Shown here: piece after piece, positions 12,060-24,952 of the stretch
Numbering within the stretch: position 1 is the stretch's first letter
Layout of the letters: the number at the start of each line of letters is the position of its first letter
From: Ryuthela nishihirai
Lineage: Eukaryota; Arthropoda; Arachnida; Araneae; Heptathelidae
Assembly: GCA_038380435.1 (NCBI GenBank)
Contig: JAWZYU010000034.1
Location: 19,075,404 to 19,139,403 of the forward strand
Length of the DNA stretch: 64,000 bases
Direction: 5' to 3'
The notes under the pieces: generated by a model
Told to the model about the DNA's origin: nothing
What the model saw: the letters and a program-made list of their open reading frames with translations, nothing else
Databases searched by the model: none
Made by a program: the position numbers and the translations under genes

Positions 12060-13394
12060 TATACAGAACCTCTGTGATACGAGCATGTCTATGTACTCTA
12101 GGTCAGTGCATATAACCAGAGACCAAGGAGTACATAAGAACAGGAGAAGAAGCCATTTGATCGAATTCGTGAAGCATTTGCGCATGGTCGACGGCCATTT
12201 GTTTGTTCCCGTCACCAGAGCCTCGCCAACGAGTTTCTGTGGAATTTCTGCGGTAAGGAATTAGATTTCCTAAGAATAGCTAGTTAATCATCTGTCTCAT
12301 AAATTCATCTGCAGATCGCCAAGAAAGATACAAGGAATATCGTGTAATACGTGAATAATAATAATACGTTAACGCATTAGTGTGAAATCAGTTTCGGAAT
12401 TTTAAAGGCGATTTAGGGTGTAGCTAAGTTTAACTGTAACATTACGAAAAGTAAAGAATCATGTAGTTACATTTGTGCGCATTTCATCTAACATGACATT
12501 TCATTAAACGAAGCTTAGACACTTCTAAGAATGAATTATCGATGTCCGTGTCGCGATAAGAATTTCACTCCGACAAGCGCAACATTAGGATCGGATTTCG
12601 AACAGTCTTTGGCCTTAACAAGCTGTGCTTCATGTGCGGCACCGTGAAGTGATGGGGCACCGTGAAGTGATGGGTACCGCAAGAGGTCGGTCGCCATTGC
12701 GATAGTAATACTAGAGACAGGACTTTGATTCCCGTAGCGTTGACGGCCTTGATCACAGGCGGATGTGTCTGCCGACTGCTTAATGAGGCAAGAATACCCA
12801 TGATGCTTTGTGATTTGGCTGCGAACAACAATGAAGGCTATTCAAAAATGCATCACAAATGATTTAAATGAGGCAGAACTTTGCTGTTTTTTGCTTTTTA
12901 TTTCAATGAGGTTATTCCAGTGCAGTAATTAAAACAAAATAAATTTAATTAATACACATTTATTGATTTATATTGGATGAAAAGTGAAGGTGCTGAAAAC
13001 TGCTTCTCTTTCAAATCGAAGTTTTGTACGAAAATTTAGAAAAAATTCGATATGCTCTTAATATGTGATTAAAACTGAACTAAATTGACTGTAAATTTAG
13101 CAGACTTTAATTTGAGCCATTTAAAACAGGAACAATGGTAAACATATTTTAAAATCTAATTCATGATCAAATCTTTCAGCTTAAGAAAAAGCCCTCATTT
13201 AAAATTTATAAATCTTAATTGTGCAAATCCACGCCTTATTTAAAAAAAACATGAAAAGTCACATTTATTTTCTTCTTTCATTATATAATAATTTGTAATA
13301 AAAATTAAAGGAAATAATCAGATAATGTAAACTTCTTTTTAATCTAGCTGAGGCAGGAAATCAACTCTCCTCCCAATAAATGAAATAATTTAAT
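12060..13394. other. no recognisable gene
   Basis: AT-rich sequence. A short open stretch around 12,150-12,235 ends at a splice-donor-like GCG|GTAAGG, and a 24-bp region near 12,638-12,680 is locally duplicated (CACCGTGAAGTGATGGG twice). I recognise no protein family in it. Confidence 0.4.
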
Positions 13395-16300
13395 TTCATG
13401 CTATGAAAAAATGTAAACACTGCAAGCTTGTTATTCAGCTGAATCATAAAGAAATTCAAGCCCCCCTCCTACACATACACACAGACACATGACATAATTG
13501 AAACTGCATGCTATATATATCTATATATAAAACAATAAATTACACTTTCTCTCATTTCAATTAAGATAGAAGGAGAGGCAAGCCAACACACAAATGATAT
13601 GATTAAAACTTCATGCAACAAAAAACAAATACTGTAAACTTTTATATCAGCTAAGGCAGAAGGAAATCGAAAAATCACACACATTCACACACAAATGACA
13701 TAATTGGAATTGCATATTATATATATATAAAACAATAATTTTCACTTTCTCTAATTTCAATTAAGTCAGAAGGAAAGGCAGCCCCCCCCCCCCCCTCACA
13801 CACACACACACAAATGACATGATTGAATTTACACTTTGTCTCATTACAATTACAGCTAAGGGAGAAGGAAATCGAAAATCACACACATTCCGACACAAAT
13901 GACATAATTAAAATTGCATGCTATATATATATGTATAAAGCAATAATTTACACTTTCTCCCATTTCAATTAAGACAGAAGGAAAAGCAAGCCACCCCTCC
14001 CCCCACACAAATGACATGATTTAAATTTCATGAACAAAAAACAAATATTGTAAACTTTTATATCAGCTAAGAGAGAAGGAAATCGAAAATCACACACATT
14101 CACACACAAATGACATAATTGAAATTTCATGCTATATATATATATAAAACAATAATTTACACTTTCTCTCATTTCAATTAAGATAGAAGGAAAGGCAAGC
14201 CACCCTCTCCCCCACACACAGAAATCACATGATTGAAATTTCATGCAACAAAAACAAATATTGTAAACTTTTATATCAGCTAAGGGAGAAGGAAATCGAG
14301 AATCACACATATTCACACACAAATGACATAATTGAAATTGTATGCTATATATATATATAAATAATTTTCACTTTCTCCCATTTCAATTAAGACAGAAGGA
14401 ACGGCAAACCACCCCTCCCCAACCCCACACAAATGACATGATTGAAATTTCATGAACAAAAAACAAATATTGTAAACTTTTATATCAGCTAAGGGAGAAG
14501 GAAATCGAGAATCACACATATTCACACACAAATGACACAATTGAAATTGTATGCTATATATATATATATAAATAATTTACACTTTCTCCCATTTCAATTA
14601 AGACAGAAGGAACGGCAAACCACCCTTCCCCAGCCCCACACAAATGACATGATTGAAATTTCATGAACAAAAAACAAATATTTTAAACTTTTATATCAGC
14701 TAAGGGAGAAGGAAGTCGAAAATCGCATACATTCACACACAAATGACATAATTGAAATTGCATGCTATATATATATACATAAAACAATAATTTACACTTT
14801 CTCTCATTTCAATTAAAATAGAAGGAAAGGCAAGCCACCCCTCTCCCCCACACACAGAAATCACATGAATGAAATTTCATGAACAAAAAAACAAATATTG
14901 TAAACTCTAATATCAGCTAAGGGAGAAGGAAACCGAAAATCACTCACATTCACACACAAATGACATAAATGAAATTGCATGCTATATATATATAAAAATA
15001 AATTACACTTTCTCTCATTTCAATTAAGACAGAAGGAAAGGTAAGCCCCTCCCTCCCCCCACACACAAACACACAAATGACATGTTTGAAATTTCATGCA
15101 ACAGAAAACAAATATTGTAAACTTTTATATCAGCCAAGGGAGAAGGAAATCGAAAATCACACATATTCACACACAAATGACATAATTGAAATTGTATGCT
15201 ATATAATTATAAATAATTTACACTTTCTCCCATTTCAATTAAGACAGAAGGAAAGGCAAACCACCCCTCCCCAGCCCCACACAAATGACATGATTGAAAT
15301 TTCATGAACAAAAAACAAATATTGTAAATTTTTCTATCAGCTACGAGAGAAGGAAATCGAAAATCACACACATTCACACACAAATGACATAATTGAAATT
15401 GCATGCTATATATATATGTAAGACAATAATTTACACTTTCTCTCATTTCAATTAAGACAGAAGGAAAGACAAACCCACCTCACACACACACACATGACAT
15501 GATTGAAATTTCATGCAACAAAAAGCAAATATTTTAAATTTTTGTATCAGCTAAGGGAGAAGGAAATCGAAAATCACACACATTCACATAATTGAAATTG
15601 CATGCTATATATATATATGCAAAACAATAATTTACACTTTCTCCCATTTCAATTAAGAGAGAAGGAAAGGCAAGCCCCCCTCCCTCCAAACAAATGACAT
15701 GTTTGAAATTTCATGCAACAGAAAAGAAATATTTTAAACTTTTATATCAGCTAAGGGAGAAGGAAATCGAAATTCACTCACATTCACACACAAATGACAT
15801 AATTGAAATTGGATGCTATATATATATATAAAACAATAATTTACACTTTCTCTCATTTCAATTAAGATAGAAGGAAAGGGAAGCTACCCCTCTCCCCCCA
15901 CATACACAAATGACATGATTGAAATTCCATGAACAAAAAACAAACAGTGTAAACTTTTATATCAGCTAAGGGAGAAGGAAATCAAAAATCCCTCACATTC
16001 ACACACAAATGACATAAATGAAATCGCATGCTATAAAGAAATATAATCGTATATATATAAAGAAAAAAAATAAATTACACTTTCTCTCATTTCAATTAAG
16101 ACAGAAGGAAAGGCAAGTCAACACACACACATGACATGATTGAAATTTCATGCAACAAAAAACAAATATTGTAAACTTTTATATCAGCTAAGGGAGAAGG
16201 AAATCGAAAATCACACTCATTCACACACAAATGACATAATCGAAATTGCATGCGATATATATATATATAAACAATAATTTACACTTTCTCTCATTTCAAT

Positions 16301-17290
16301 TAAGATAGAAGGAAAGGCAAGCCACCCCTCTCCCCCACACACAGAAATCACATGATTGAAATTTCATGGAACAAAAAACAAATATTGTAAACTTTTATAT
16401 CAGCTAAGGGAGAAGGAAATCGAAAATCACTCACATTCCACACAAATGACATAAATGAAATTGCATGCTATATATATATATGTGTAAAACAATAATTTAC
16501 ACTTTCTCCCATTTCAATTAGGACAGAAGGAAAGGCAAGCCACCCCTCCCCCTCCACATACACACAAATGACATGATTGAAATTTCATGAACAAAAAAAA
16601 TATTGTAAATTCAGCTAAGGGAGAATCAGTATCAGAGTATCAGCTAAGGGCGAAGGAAATCGAAAATCACACACAAGTGACATAATTGAAATTGCATGCT
16701 ATATATATATATAAAACAATAAATTACACTTTCTCTCATTTCAATTAAGACAGAAGGAAAGGCAAGCCAACACACACACAAATGATATGATTGAAATTTC
16801 ATGCAACAAAAAACAAATATTGTAAATTTTATATCAGCTAAGAGAGAAGGAAATCGAAAATCACACACATTCACACACAAATTACATAATTGAAATTGCA
16901 TGCTATATATATATATAAAACAATAATTTACACTTTCTCCCATTTCAATTAGGACAGAAGGAGAGGCAAGCCCCTCCCTCCCCCCCACACACAAACACAC
17001 AAATGACATGTTTGAAATTTCATGCAACAAAAAACAAATATTGTAAACTTTTATATCAACTAAGGCAGAAGGAAAGGCAAGCCCCCCCCCCTCCCACACC
17101 CACACAAAAGCGACATGATTGAAATTTCATGCAACAAAAAACAAATATTTTAATCTGTTTTATGAGCTGAGGCTGAACGAAATCCAAGGTCAGACACACA
17201 CAAATGACATAATTGAAATTTAATGAGATAAAAAAAATGCAAACTATTTTCATTTCAGCAGAGGTAGTATGAAATTCATATCACACACAG
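13395..17290. repeat. satellite array, about 210-bp dimeric unit, about 17 copies
   Basis: The marker CATTTCAATTAAG or a close variant recurs at 13,553, 13,753, 13,961, 14,170, 14,379, 14,590, 14,805, 15,016, 15,231, 15,444, 15,645, 15,854, 16,088, 16,292, 16,510, 16,737 and 16,941, a spacing of 200-234 bp. Each unit has two related halves, both on the plan ACACAAATGACATRATTGAAATT, then an A/T stretch, then CTAAG..AGAAGGAAA. It also holds a (TA)n run and a variable C/CA-rich tract. The edges decay into degenerate monomers. The long minus-strand reading frames here are repeats of the same peptide and are not genes. Confidence 0.93.
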
Positions 17291-20200
17291 CATATAAGAA
17301 AAGTTGTTACTGCAAAGTATATTTTTGTCACTGTTTTGTGCCAATTTAGATATTTGATCTGATATTGACGCATTTTAATATTTTTATTATTTGTGTCTCT
17401 AAATTGTGAAGTATAATTTTAGCATATTGTTTTGTAATGTTTCTTTTTCATATTATAAGCATGATTGTTAACTTCCACATCTAATTCCCTATTATTGATA
17501 TGACTATCTACTGATATGAGCACCAACATGCATTGAAGCCTATGTAGGACATTAACCTGAATTTTTTTATTAGGTATGAAATGGTTGTTGTTCAAAATAT
17601 AAAATTTTCTTCTGGAAGACACTGTTCAGTAATTTTTTTCAATTGCACACACATACTCTGAGAAGGATGAGAAAACCTCAATTTTTAATATTAACCTTTA
17701 AAATGACAGAAACTGATTAATCAGTTTCCAAAAATCCCTACAAAACAACCTGCAACATGCTTTTTTATGCTTCCTTACCATTTTTTTCCAGAAGTATTAA
17801 AATCTTTTTCTTTTGATATGTAATATGGACTATTTAATTCATTAGTTTTTCATAATAAGGCTCAAATGTTGTTTCTTAAGGGGAAAAAATTGTCTTTGTA
17901 AGGGTTAATAAGTGCAGACACAGAAGACTGCATTAATTCAGAGTCAATTAATGCTAATTTATATTCTATGCAAGAAAGTTTTCATAATTTTTTTGCTATA
18001 AAGACAGCTTATAATGACATTTTTCAATTTCAGAGAAAAGAGACACAATGACCTTCACTGCTTTACTGTGATTGCTTGATATTATCCACATGTGAGAAAC
18101 ACCTAAAACGTCACTGGGAATTTCATTATTGCTGCCAATGATTTTAATTTCATTGAAAGTTAAACAATTGCCATTTTTCTTATTAATTATCAGCTGTTTA
18201 ATTATTAACTGCATGTGTGCACTTTGGAACTAAAGAAAATTTGGTTATTATAGTTTCCCTTTTCTACCCTTATAGCTTAAAAAAAAATTAAATATGATCC
18301 TTACTGAATTTGTAAGTAAAAAGATATTTTGAGCCAGACAAACCAATTGTTAAAAAATAACCTATTGGGATTTCCCAGCTATATAAAACTGAAACAACAT
18401 AAAAATTAGAGTTTCAGAGGCTATATCTGAATTTTTTTCATTAGCATTAGCATGCATCATAGCATCATTAGTGTTGTGTGATATTAATCCATATATCCAA
18501 ATATCCACAATAGCATTTACCATTGAACAGTTATTTGTTTTCTAATTGACTTCTCCACAAATAATAAAGTGAATATCATATGCTTCTGCTTACTATCAGT
18601 AAAATTTTCGATGCAGAAAACTTCAATAAATCCGGGAAGGCCATTTACAGATTTGCACCAAGTTAAAATTGTGGAACTATTGGGGAAGAAGTTTTTCTCT
18701 TACAAATTCATAAGCCACTTTAAAAATAAAAAAAAATAGAACCTCAATTTTTAATAAGCCTTTGATGAATGAAATTATAATGGTAAACCTATTTACATCT
18801 TGGCAATAAAACATGCCATTGCTTATTTCAGCATTTTGCTGTGAATTTCTGAACTGGTTTAAAATTATATCTAGAAACATAGGCTTTGGTGTCTCAATGT
18901 CATCTTGATGAGCTTTTGAGCCTTAAACAAATCTAATATTCCTTTTAAAGAAGAAGAGACTAATTGCTTGGCTGTTAGCTGGCAATAATATCACCATAGC
19001 ATTTTCTTTAAGCTTTGGATTTCATTTGCACTGACATCAACTTTCTCTTAAATTTTCTAGGACTCTTCTCTCTTACACAGCATGAGTGATAATTTTTGTA
19101 GACAATATCTGTTCACATTGCAATTTCTATCATATCTTCTACAAGTGTCTCTCAATAAAGACGTGTTAGAAATGTGAATAAAGTTGGCACAGTATCATTG
19201 ATTAATCCTACTGTGCCATTTTCTGGAGCTTTATTTTTAAAAGAGTAAAGTGCTAGGAACAGAGAGTACTAGCTATTGTTTAAAGAGAGACAGTAAAGCT
19301 TCAACCACAATTGACAAAAGCAAATTTTTAGGCTTCACTTATCACATGCAAAATTATAAAATCCCTATTTCAGGCGTTTCGTTTGAGAAAAAAAATTCTG
19401 TTATTTTGGCAAAATAATGCAAAGTAGATGTCTCATAAAATTAATGTCTAAGTTCAATATTTCTTTTAGAAACAAAATTCACAAAAATATTATATAAATT
19501 CCATGCTGTTTCAATCTGTATATATATATATATAAATACTTTTATATATTTATATATATATTTACAGATTTATATATGTGTATTAAGATTTTTTTTCAAT
19601 AAAATAACTTTTTTTGGCAGTTATGATGAAAATTTTTAAGAGTAATATTATAATTTTAGATTCTACTCAAATATCAATAGCCTAATTTATTTTTACATTT
19701 AAAAACATTCAAATCCAATATGCTCTTTGGCATGGGGAGGCCGATTTTGGCTCCTGTGAACTCTGTGTCGATACTCGCGTTCACCTGTAGCCAGCGATTT
19801 TCGGTCTCACAGCGAGAGTTGCGGCAGCATAACTGAAGGCTACGGGATATTTCATATCTGGCCAAAAAATACGACTAGAATCATCATAAAATAACGTAAA
19901 TTAAATAAGAAAATAACTTTGTTAATTAAGCTATTAGCAATATATCCATTTATCCAAAATTTTATGTGGTAAAATTTTTTTAAATCCTTTTCTTCTATAA
20001 CTTTCAAAAGTTTCGTTTTTTTTTGGAAAGAAATATTTTATGCTTCCTAAATGTATTTTATATATCTATATCATTTTTAAGTATTATTTAATTTGGCCAT
20101 AATCATAATCCGTTAATAATATTTAAACTAGAGTATATTTTCATCATCTAAAATAAATAATTATACTTACTTGATATCTGACATATACTTGGCACAGTTT

Positions 20201-20524
20201 TTTTTGGCACAAACACATGGCTGTCGTATGCTTCACCTGTTGTTACAGCAAAACTGGTTTAGAGTCTCTCCACGGAGGTAAAGATGAGAGGAGACGTATT
20301 AATGCGCTTTTCCAGTCCAAGATTGTGATGCCGCCGCCTCCGCAGGGTTGTGGCAATGTTGATGGTCCAAAGCAAACCTTTTACTGCTGCAATTAACCTA
20401 CGTTTCCGCATGCTTTGCTCGCTTCTACTACGATATTTATTACTTCTACTATTATATTTACTGCTTCTACTAATAATTCTATATCTCAAGAAGTGCATTT
20501 GCAGTATTACGGTATAATATATAT
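17291..20524. other. no recognisable gene; AT-rich single-copy-looking DNA
   Basis: About 3.2 kb without repeats that I can match elsewhere in the window. A TA-rich microsatellite lies at 19,519-19,562. Two less AT-rich islands, 19,740-19,860 and 20,260-20,400, have exon-like composition and are preceded by acceptor-like sequence, but I can assign no protein to either. Confidence 0.4.
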
Positions 20525-21089
20525 TGCTACGACAGATCAACGTGCGACAATGGCTTGTGGCAGGTGTGTTATGTACGCTTGTCTATGCTTAGCGTGACGA
20601 TTTACGTTATCAACTGTTGAGAACGTTGATGCTTTGAAAAGTAAGAATTGTGAAAGGAAGCGGAGTAGTGAAGTGGAGTAGTGAAGAAAGAAAGATATAG
20701 TGCATAAAATTAATATTGTGTGATATTACGTAAGAAGACTGCTTTGATTTAAGATGAAGCCTGATTCTGGTGGTAAAAAGGAGTCGACAATAAGGTTTGT
20801 CTTTGGGTCAGAAGACCCAAAGGGGGGTTTTGGGTCAAGGGATGAACGTTTCACATCTATAAGGTATAAAGTGTTGTTAAAGTTAATTCATGTCACATTG
20901 AGATTCATTACAAAAATGGTTGGTCTTTATGCTAAGAGAAATGAAAATACTTGTGTTTAGATGAAAATTGATTAATTTGTATAAATTTTGTGCCATTGTA
21001 ATAAATTATATCATTTATACTTTAGTGTGGTATACATATATGCTATTTATGAACTCATGCTAAGTCTTCATCTCATTAAATTCATATCA
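20525..21089 (+). repeat. 5' LTR of Gypsy-type element
   Basis: Begins TGCTACGACA and ends ATTCATATCA, that is TG...CA. It is directly followed by ATTGGTGTCAGAAGCAGGAT, a primer-binding-site-like tract of the kind that follows many Gypsy LTRs. Related LTRs lie at 36,277-36,828 (+) and 60,309-60,860 (-). A short hairpin (CTTTGGGTC, 4 bases, GACCCAAAG) near 20,801-20,822 occupies the place where the other LTRs have a much larger, unrelated hairpin. Confidence 0.75.
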
Positions 21090-21138
21090 ATTGGTGTCAG
21101 AAGCAGGATAATTTAATTGAATGCCTTTTACTATAGGT

Positions 21139-22440
21139 ATGGATGAGTTAATAAAACTGATGATTCATATTAAAGGTGATATAGATGCCCAAAGCAGTAA
21201 CATTAGTGAAGATTCTAGTCAAAATAACAATAATTGAAGATGATATAGCTGTCCAAAGCTGTAAAATTAGCAAACTTTCCAGTCAAAATATTGACATTAA
21301 AGATGATATAGCTGCCCAAAGCAACAAAATTGGTGACCTTACTAGATAAAGTGATGACTTGAAAGCCAAAATGGCTGCACAAAATATTAACTTGAGAGTT
21401 GAAATAACCAGCCAAAATAATGAGATAAACAGTAAAATTTGTGATCTTGCTAGAAAAAACGATGACTTGAAAACCGATATGGCTACACAAAATAATGAGT
21501 TGAGAGCTGAAGTGGCTTCTCAAATTGGTAATATTACTGATTAATGTAAAGACATTAAGACCGAACTCAACAGTGTAAAAGATGATTTTTATAGTGTTAA
21601 GTTAGATTATAAACATCAAATTGAAATTATAAAAACTGATTGTGAACGCCAGTTTCAGAATTTAAGAAATGAAATGTTACCTTCTTGTGATACTGGTAAT
21701 TTTAGTGAAAATAATGTTATTAGACATATCGCTAGAAATGCAACTAAACCTTCTACATATGACGGTCAATCACCTTGGACAGTATTTAAAACAGAGTTTG
21801 ATGTTATCGCTAGAGCTAATGAGTGAAATGAATTCCAAAAGGCCAGTTTTCTTGCAGCTTCCTTAAGAAATTCTGCTGCAGAAATGTTACAATCTGTTCC
21901 AGAAGAAAAACGACTTGATTATGAAAGTTAGGTTTATGCATTAGAACTCAGGTTTGGCGATAGTTATTTAACACAATTCTATAAGATTTAATTTAAACAT
22001 CATATGCAGACGAGTAGCGAAACTTTGCAAGAACTTGTTAGTGATATCGAGCGTCTAGCTAGATTGGCTTATAGCAACTGTCCACCAGAAATCCAAGATA
22101 ACTTAGCTCAGTTGCAATTTATTAATGCTATTGCTGATCCTGACACTCAACAATCTCTGAGGATGTTGGAAGGTGAATCCTTAAAGTCAGCTGTGGTACA
22201 TGATATGAAGTACGAGTGCTGAAGGTTTTCCTCACGAGCAAACAAACGCATAGTGAGATTTGTGAATGCAGAAGAAACTGTAAATGAATAGTGAAATGCC
22301 AGAAATAACCAAAGCCATACTATCCGTTTTGAAAAACATAAAAGGTTTCTCTTCAAAAGCTTCCACAGACCTTCAGTGTTGGAATTCTGGCAAGACCGGA
22401 CATATTCGAGCCAACTGCAAAAGGTGGTGGATAAAAAGTT
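21139..22440 (+). pseudogene. Gypsy gag, broken
   Basis: Starts at ATG 21,139 (MDELIKLMIH). The N-terminal part is built of repeats of about 33 residues on the plan DDIAAQS.KI.DL, Asn/Asp-rich and probably coiled coil. It then has a retrotransposon gag region (KPSTYDGQSPWTVFK through EKRLDYES). Further on lies IERLARLAYSNCPPEIQ, and the end carries a zinc knuckle reading CWNSGKTGHIRANC, in which the second Cys of CCHC has become Ser. Stops at about 21,235, 21,346, 21,542, 21,823, 21,931 and 21,988 break the frame. It would have formed the particle that packages the RNA. Confidence 0.75.
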
Positions 22441-23890
22441 CAAGCACGTCTAACAGACAACAGAACCAGAAGAAACAACTTGAAAGGCAAAGACTGGCTA
22501 TTGATTGGTTGTCCCCAGGGGAAGTCGCACACGCTTCAACTCTACATGGTGATAATAACGGATTAGTAGCTGATGGAACCATAAATGGAGTACCTTGCTG
22601 TATGATTGTAGACACTGGTGCAAATCTAACTTTTCTCAGAACAGACATAATAAAGAAGATAATGCTCCACTCAAACTGGAACACTCGTATGCCATCCTGT
22701 TTACATCTACGATGAATGCATATTAGGCCTTGATTTTCCTTAAGAAACATGGATTCAGCATTAGACCCAGTGACAGCCTACTCATCTATAAGACAGAAGA
22801 GATCCCTCTGCTTAGCTGAACATCTGTTCCTTTATCAAGTGCGATTCCATTATTACTGATGGGAGAAACAGAGATCCCAGCACAAAGTGACACATTGGCA
22901 GCATGTGGACATTGGGCGGAAACTTCTGGGGCCTTCCAATTGGCAGTCACTGATGCCTCTGGTAAAGCAACTTTGGTTCATGGTATCCTGGTTGCATGGA
23001 CTTTAGTCATGATAGATAAAGAACAGATTCATATCAGAGAGATGAACTGTAACAAATCCAATAAATGATTAAAAACGGGAGAAGAATTAGCAATATATGA
23101 ATCTATTACTTGGGTAACAAGTATAAACACAATAGAAGTTACTGACTCAAACCAACACCATACAGACATCCCATCTCATGTTATTGACTTATGGAGAGAA
23201 ACAAGAAAAATATTAACTGAAGACCAAGCTGCTAAGGCAGAGTACCTACTGAAAGAGTTTTCCGACATTTTTTCTGCTACATCAAATGATTTTGGCCGTA
23301 CTAACGTAACAGAACATAAGGTCAACACTGGTGATTCTCCTCCAATTCATCTACCAGCTAGAAGACTTCCATTAGCAAAACGAGAGGAGACAGAACAACT
23401 CAAAAGGGACATGGAAGCTCAAGACATTATAGAACCATCACAGAGTCCCTGGACATCACCAGTGGTTCTTGTCAAGAAAAAGGATGATCTTCCTGATTTT
23501 GTGTAGATTATCGCAGATTAAATGACGTAACAAAGAAAGACTGCTTTCCTTTGCCCAGGATTAATAATACACTGGACTCTCTATCTGGGTCAGAATGGTT
23601 CTCAACATTAGATGCAAAAAGCGGCAAGTTGGTATACATCCTGAAGATCGTGAGAAAACAGCTTTCACTACAAGAAATGGACTTTGGCAGTTTAAAGTGA
23701 TGCGATTTGGACTTTGCAACGAACCTGCAACGTTTGAACGACTAATGGAGTCGGTGCTCAAAGGTTTGTCTTGGGAGGTCTGCCTGGTATACTACGACGA
23801 CATCATCGTTCTCGGAAAAACTTTTGAAAAACGTTTGAGAAACCTTCGTCAAGTGTTTGAAAAATTTAGGGCAGCAGTAGTAGCATAAAT
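22441..23890 (+). pseudogene. Gypsy protease and partial reverse transcriptase, broken
   Basis: The aspartic protease active site reads IVDTGANLTF near 22,605. The linker region (TLAACGHWAE, LVHGILVAWTLV) precedes the RT N-terminus (LPARRLPLAKREETEQL, QSPWTSPVVLVKKKD). A frame change before VDYRRLND (about 23,500) and a small deletion in the LD.KSG block (about 23,615) break the RT. RT continues as MRFGLCNEPATFERLM and YYDDIIVLGKTFEKRL. The active-site box is YYDD here and YLDD in the other two copies. The frame ends at about 23,887. Confidence 0.8.
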
Positions 23891-24650
23891 GAGAGTTCTG
23901 GCACTGTAAAAGGGGCTCCAGAATTCTATGAAAATCCATGGGAAACGTTATGGGGAATGAGGGGAAAACGTATGTTTCTTGAGGTTTTTTGTGAAAATGT
24001 GTGTGAAAACTAGAAAAAACGGGGGTGTTTTTTAGCATGTGAAAAACTAATTTAAGCTTTTTTTTAAAGATGAGGTTTAAACTAATTTGTGAATTAGTTT
24101 AAATGAATTATGTTGAAATGAGGTATGTGTGTATGAGATAAAATGAATTAAGTTGAAATGAGGTGTGTGTGTGTATGAGATAAAAAAATTATGTGTTTTG
24201 TTAAGTTATCATACACTTCACTGGATACAGCAGAATCAAAACTTTCTAAGCAAAGTCCAAAGTATTAATTCTGTTATCAAAGAAGAATATTAGAAGTTTT
24301 ATCCAAAAGTGAATAAATTTTTTATCATAGAAAAATATTAAAACTTTTAATCAAATTCCGAAGTAATTATTTCGCTACAAGAAAAATAGAACTTTTATCT
24401 AAGCAACGTTCAAGTAATAATTTTGCTACAATAATATTAAAACTTTTATCTAATAAAAGTCCAAAGTAATAATTCTGTTATCAAACCGAAACTTTGTCAA
24501 GTGTATGATAATTTAACATAGAAGAATATTACAATTTTAATCTAATCAGAGTAATAATTTTGCTACAATAATATTAAAACTTTATCTAACGAAAATCCAC
24601 GTAATAATTCCCGTTCCAGCTTTACAATTAAATGTATTTAAATCGTACTT

Positions 24651-24735
24651 ACCTTAGATTGGGACTCTATACCGAAGGGGGAACTCAAACTAACATCGAA
24701 TCGCTTGAGATATTTCTTAAATAGTCAATCGAAAT
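24651..24735 (-). promoter_or_regulatory. promoter-like module facing outward, left flank
   Basis: On the minus strand: a TATA-like TATTTAAG in GACTATTTAAGAAATATCTC, a conserved middle, AGAGTCCCAATCTAAG, then a consensus splice donor GTAAGTACG. It is the counterpart of 34,365-34,455. Function is inferred from the layout only. Confidence 0.4.
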
Positions 24736-24871
24736 TTAAAACCAAAACTCAATAAATTTCTTATCATAGCAAATATTAAAATTTTCATCTAATCAAAGTT
24801 CAAGTAATAATTTTGCTATAAGAATATTAAAACTTTTATCTTACTAAAGTCCACGTAATAATTCCCATTCC

Positions 24872-24952
24872 AGCTTTACATGGGACTCTACACCAGAGGG
24901 GAAAGTCAAAGTGACTTGGAGTCGCTTGAGACCTTTTTAAATACTCAACAGA
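24872..24952 (-). promoter_or_regulatory. second outward module, donor lost
   Basis: Same module as at 34,113-34,200 (GAGTATTTAAAAAGGTCTCA, then CACTTTGACTTTCCCCTC on the minus strand). The segment with the splice donor is deleted, so the module joins AGAGTCCCA directly to TGTAAAGCTGGAA. Confidence 0.35.

Larger units (their letters stand above)
20525..23890 (+). mobile_element. Gypsy-type LTR retrotransposon, truncated after RT
   Basis: LTR, leader, gag, protease and the first part of pol in order, all on the plus strand. The element stops at about 23,890, inside the RT/connection region. RNase H, integrase and the 3' LTR are missing. The copies at 35.1-36.2 and 61.0-62.1 kb end at the same base, so this truncation predates the duplications. 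Confidence 0.82.

Noticed and set aside
12565..12831. 88-codon minus-strand ORF
   Set aside because: No family recognised; it contains a local duplication (CACCGTGAAGTGATGGG) and is typical of chance open frames.
13480..17250. CRISPR-like regular array
   Set aside because: The units are contiguous and related throughout with no unique spacers, and the context is eukaryotic.
13969..17253. Several minus-strand reading frames of 75-153 codons with repeated peptides
   Set aside because: They translate the 210-bp satellite; the peptides repeat with the DNA unit and frames end at random indels.
19674..19865. Possible host exon on the minus strand (acceptor-like TTTTTTGGCCAG, then an open frame)
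   Set aside because: Two frames are about equally open, no domain is recognised, and there is no second exon nearby.
20259..20400. Possible exon (plus frame through SLHGGKDERRRINALFQ)
   Set aside because: Only about 50 codons, no recognised family, and the frame closes before any clear donor.
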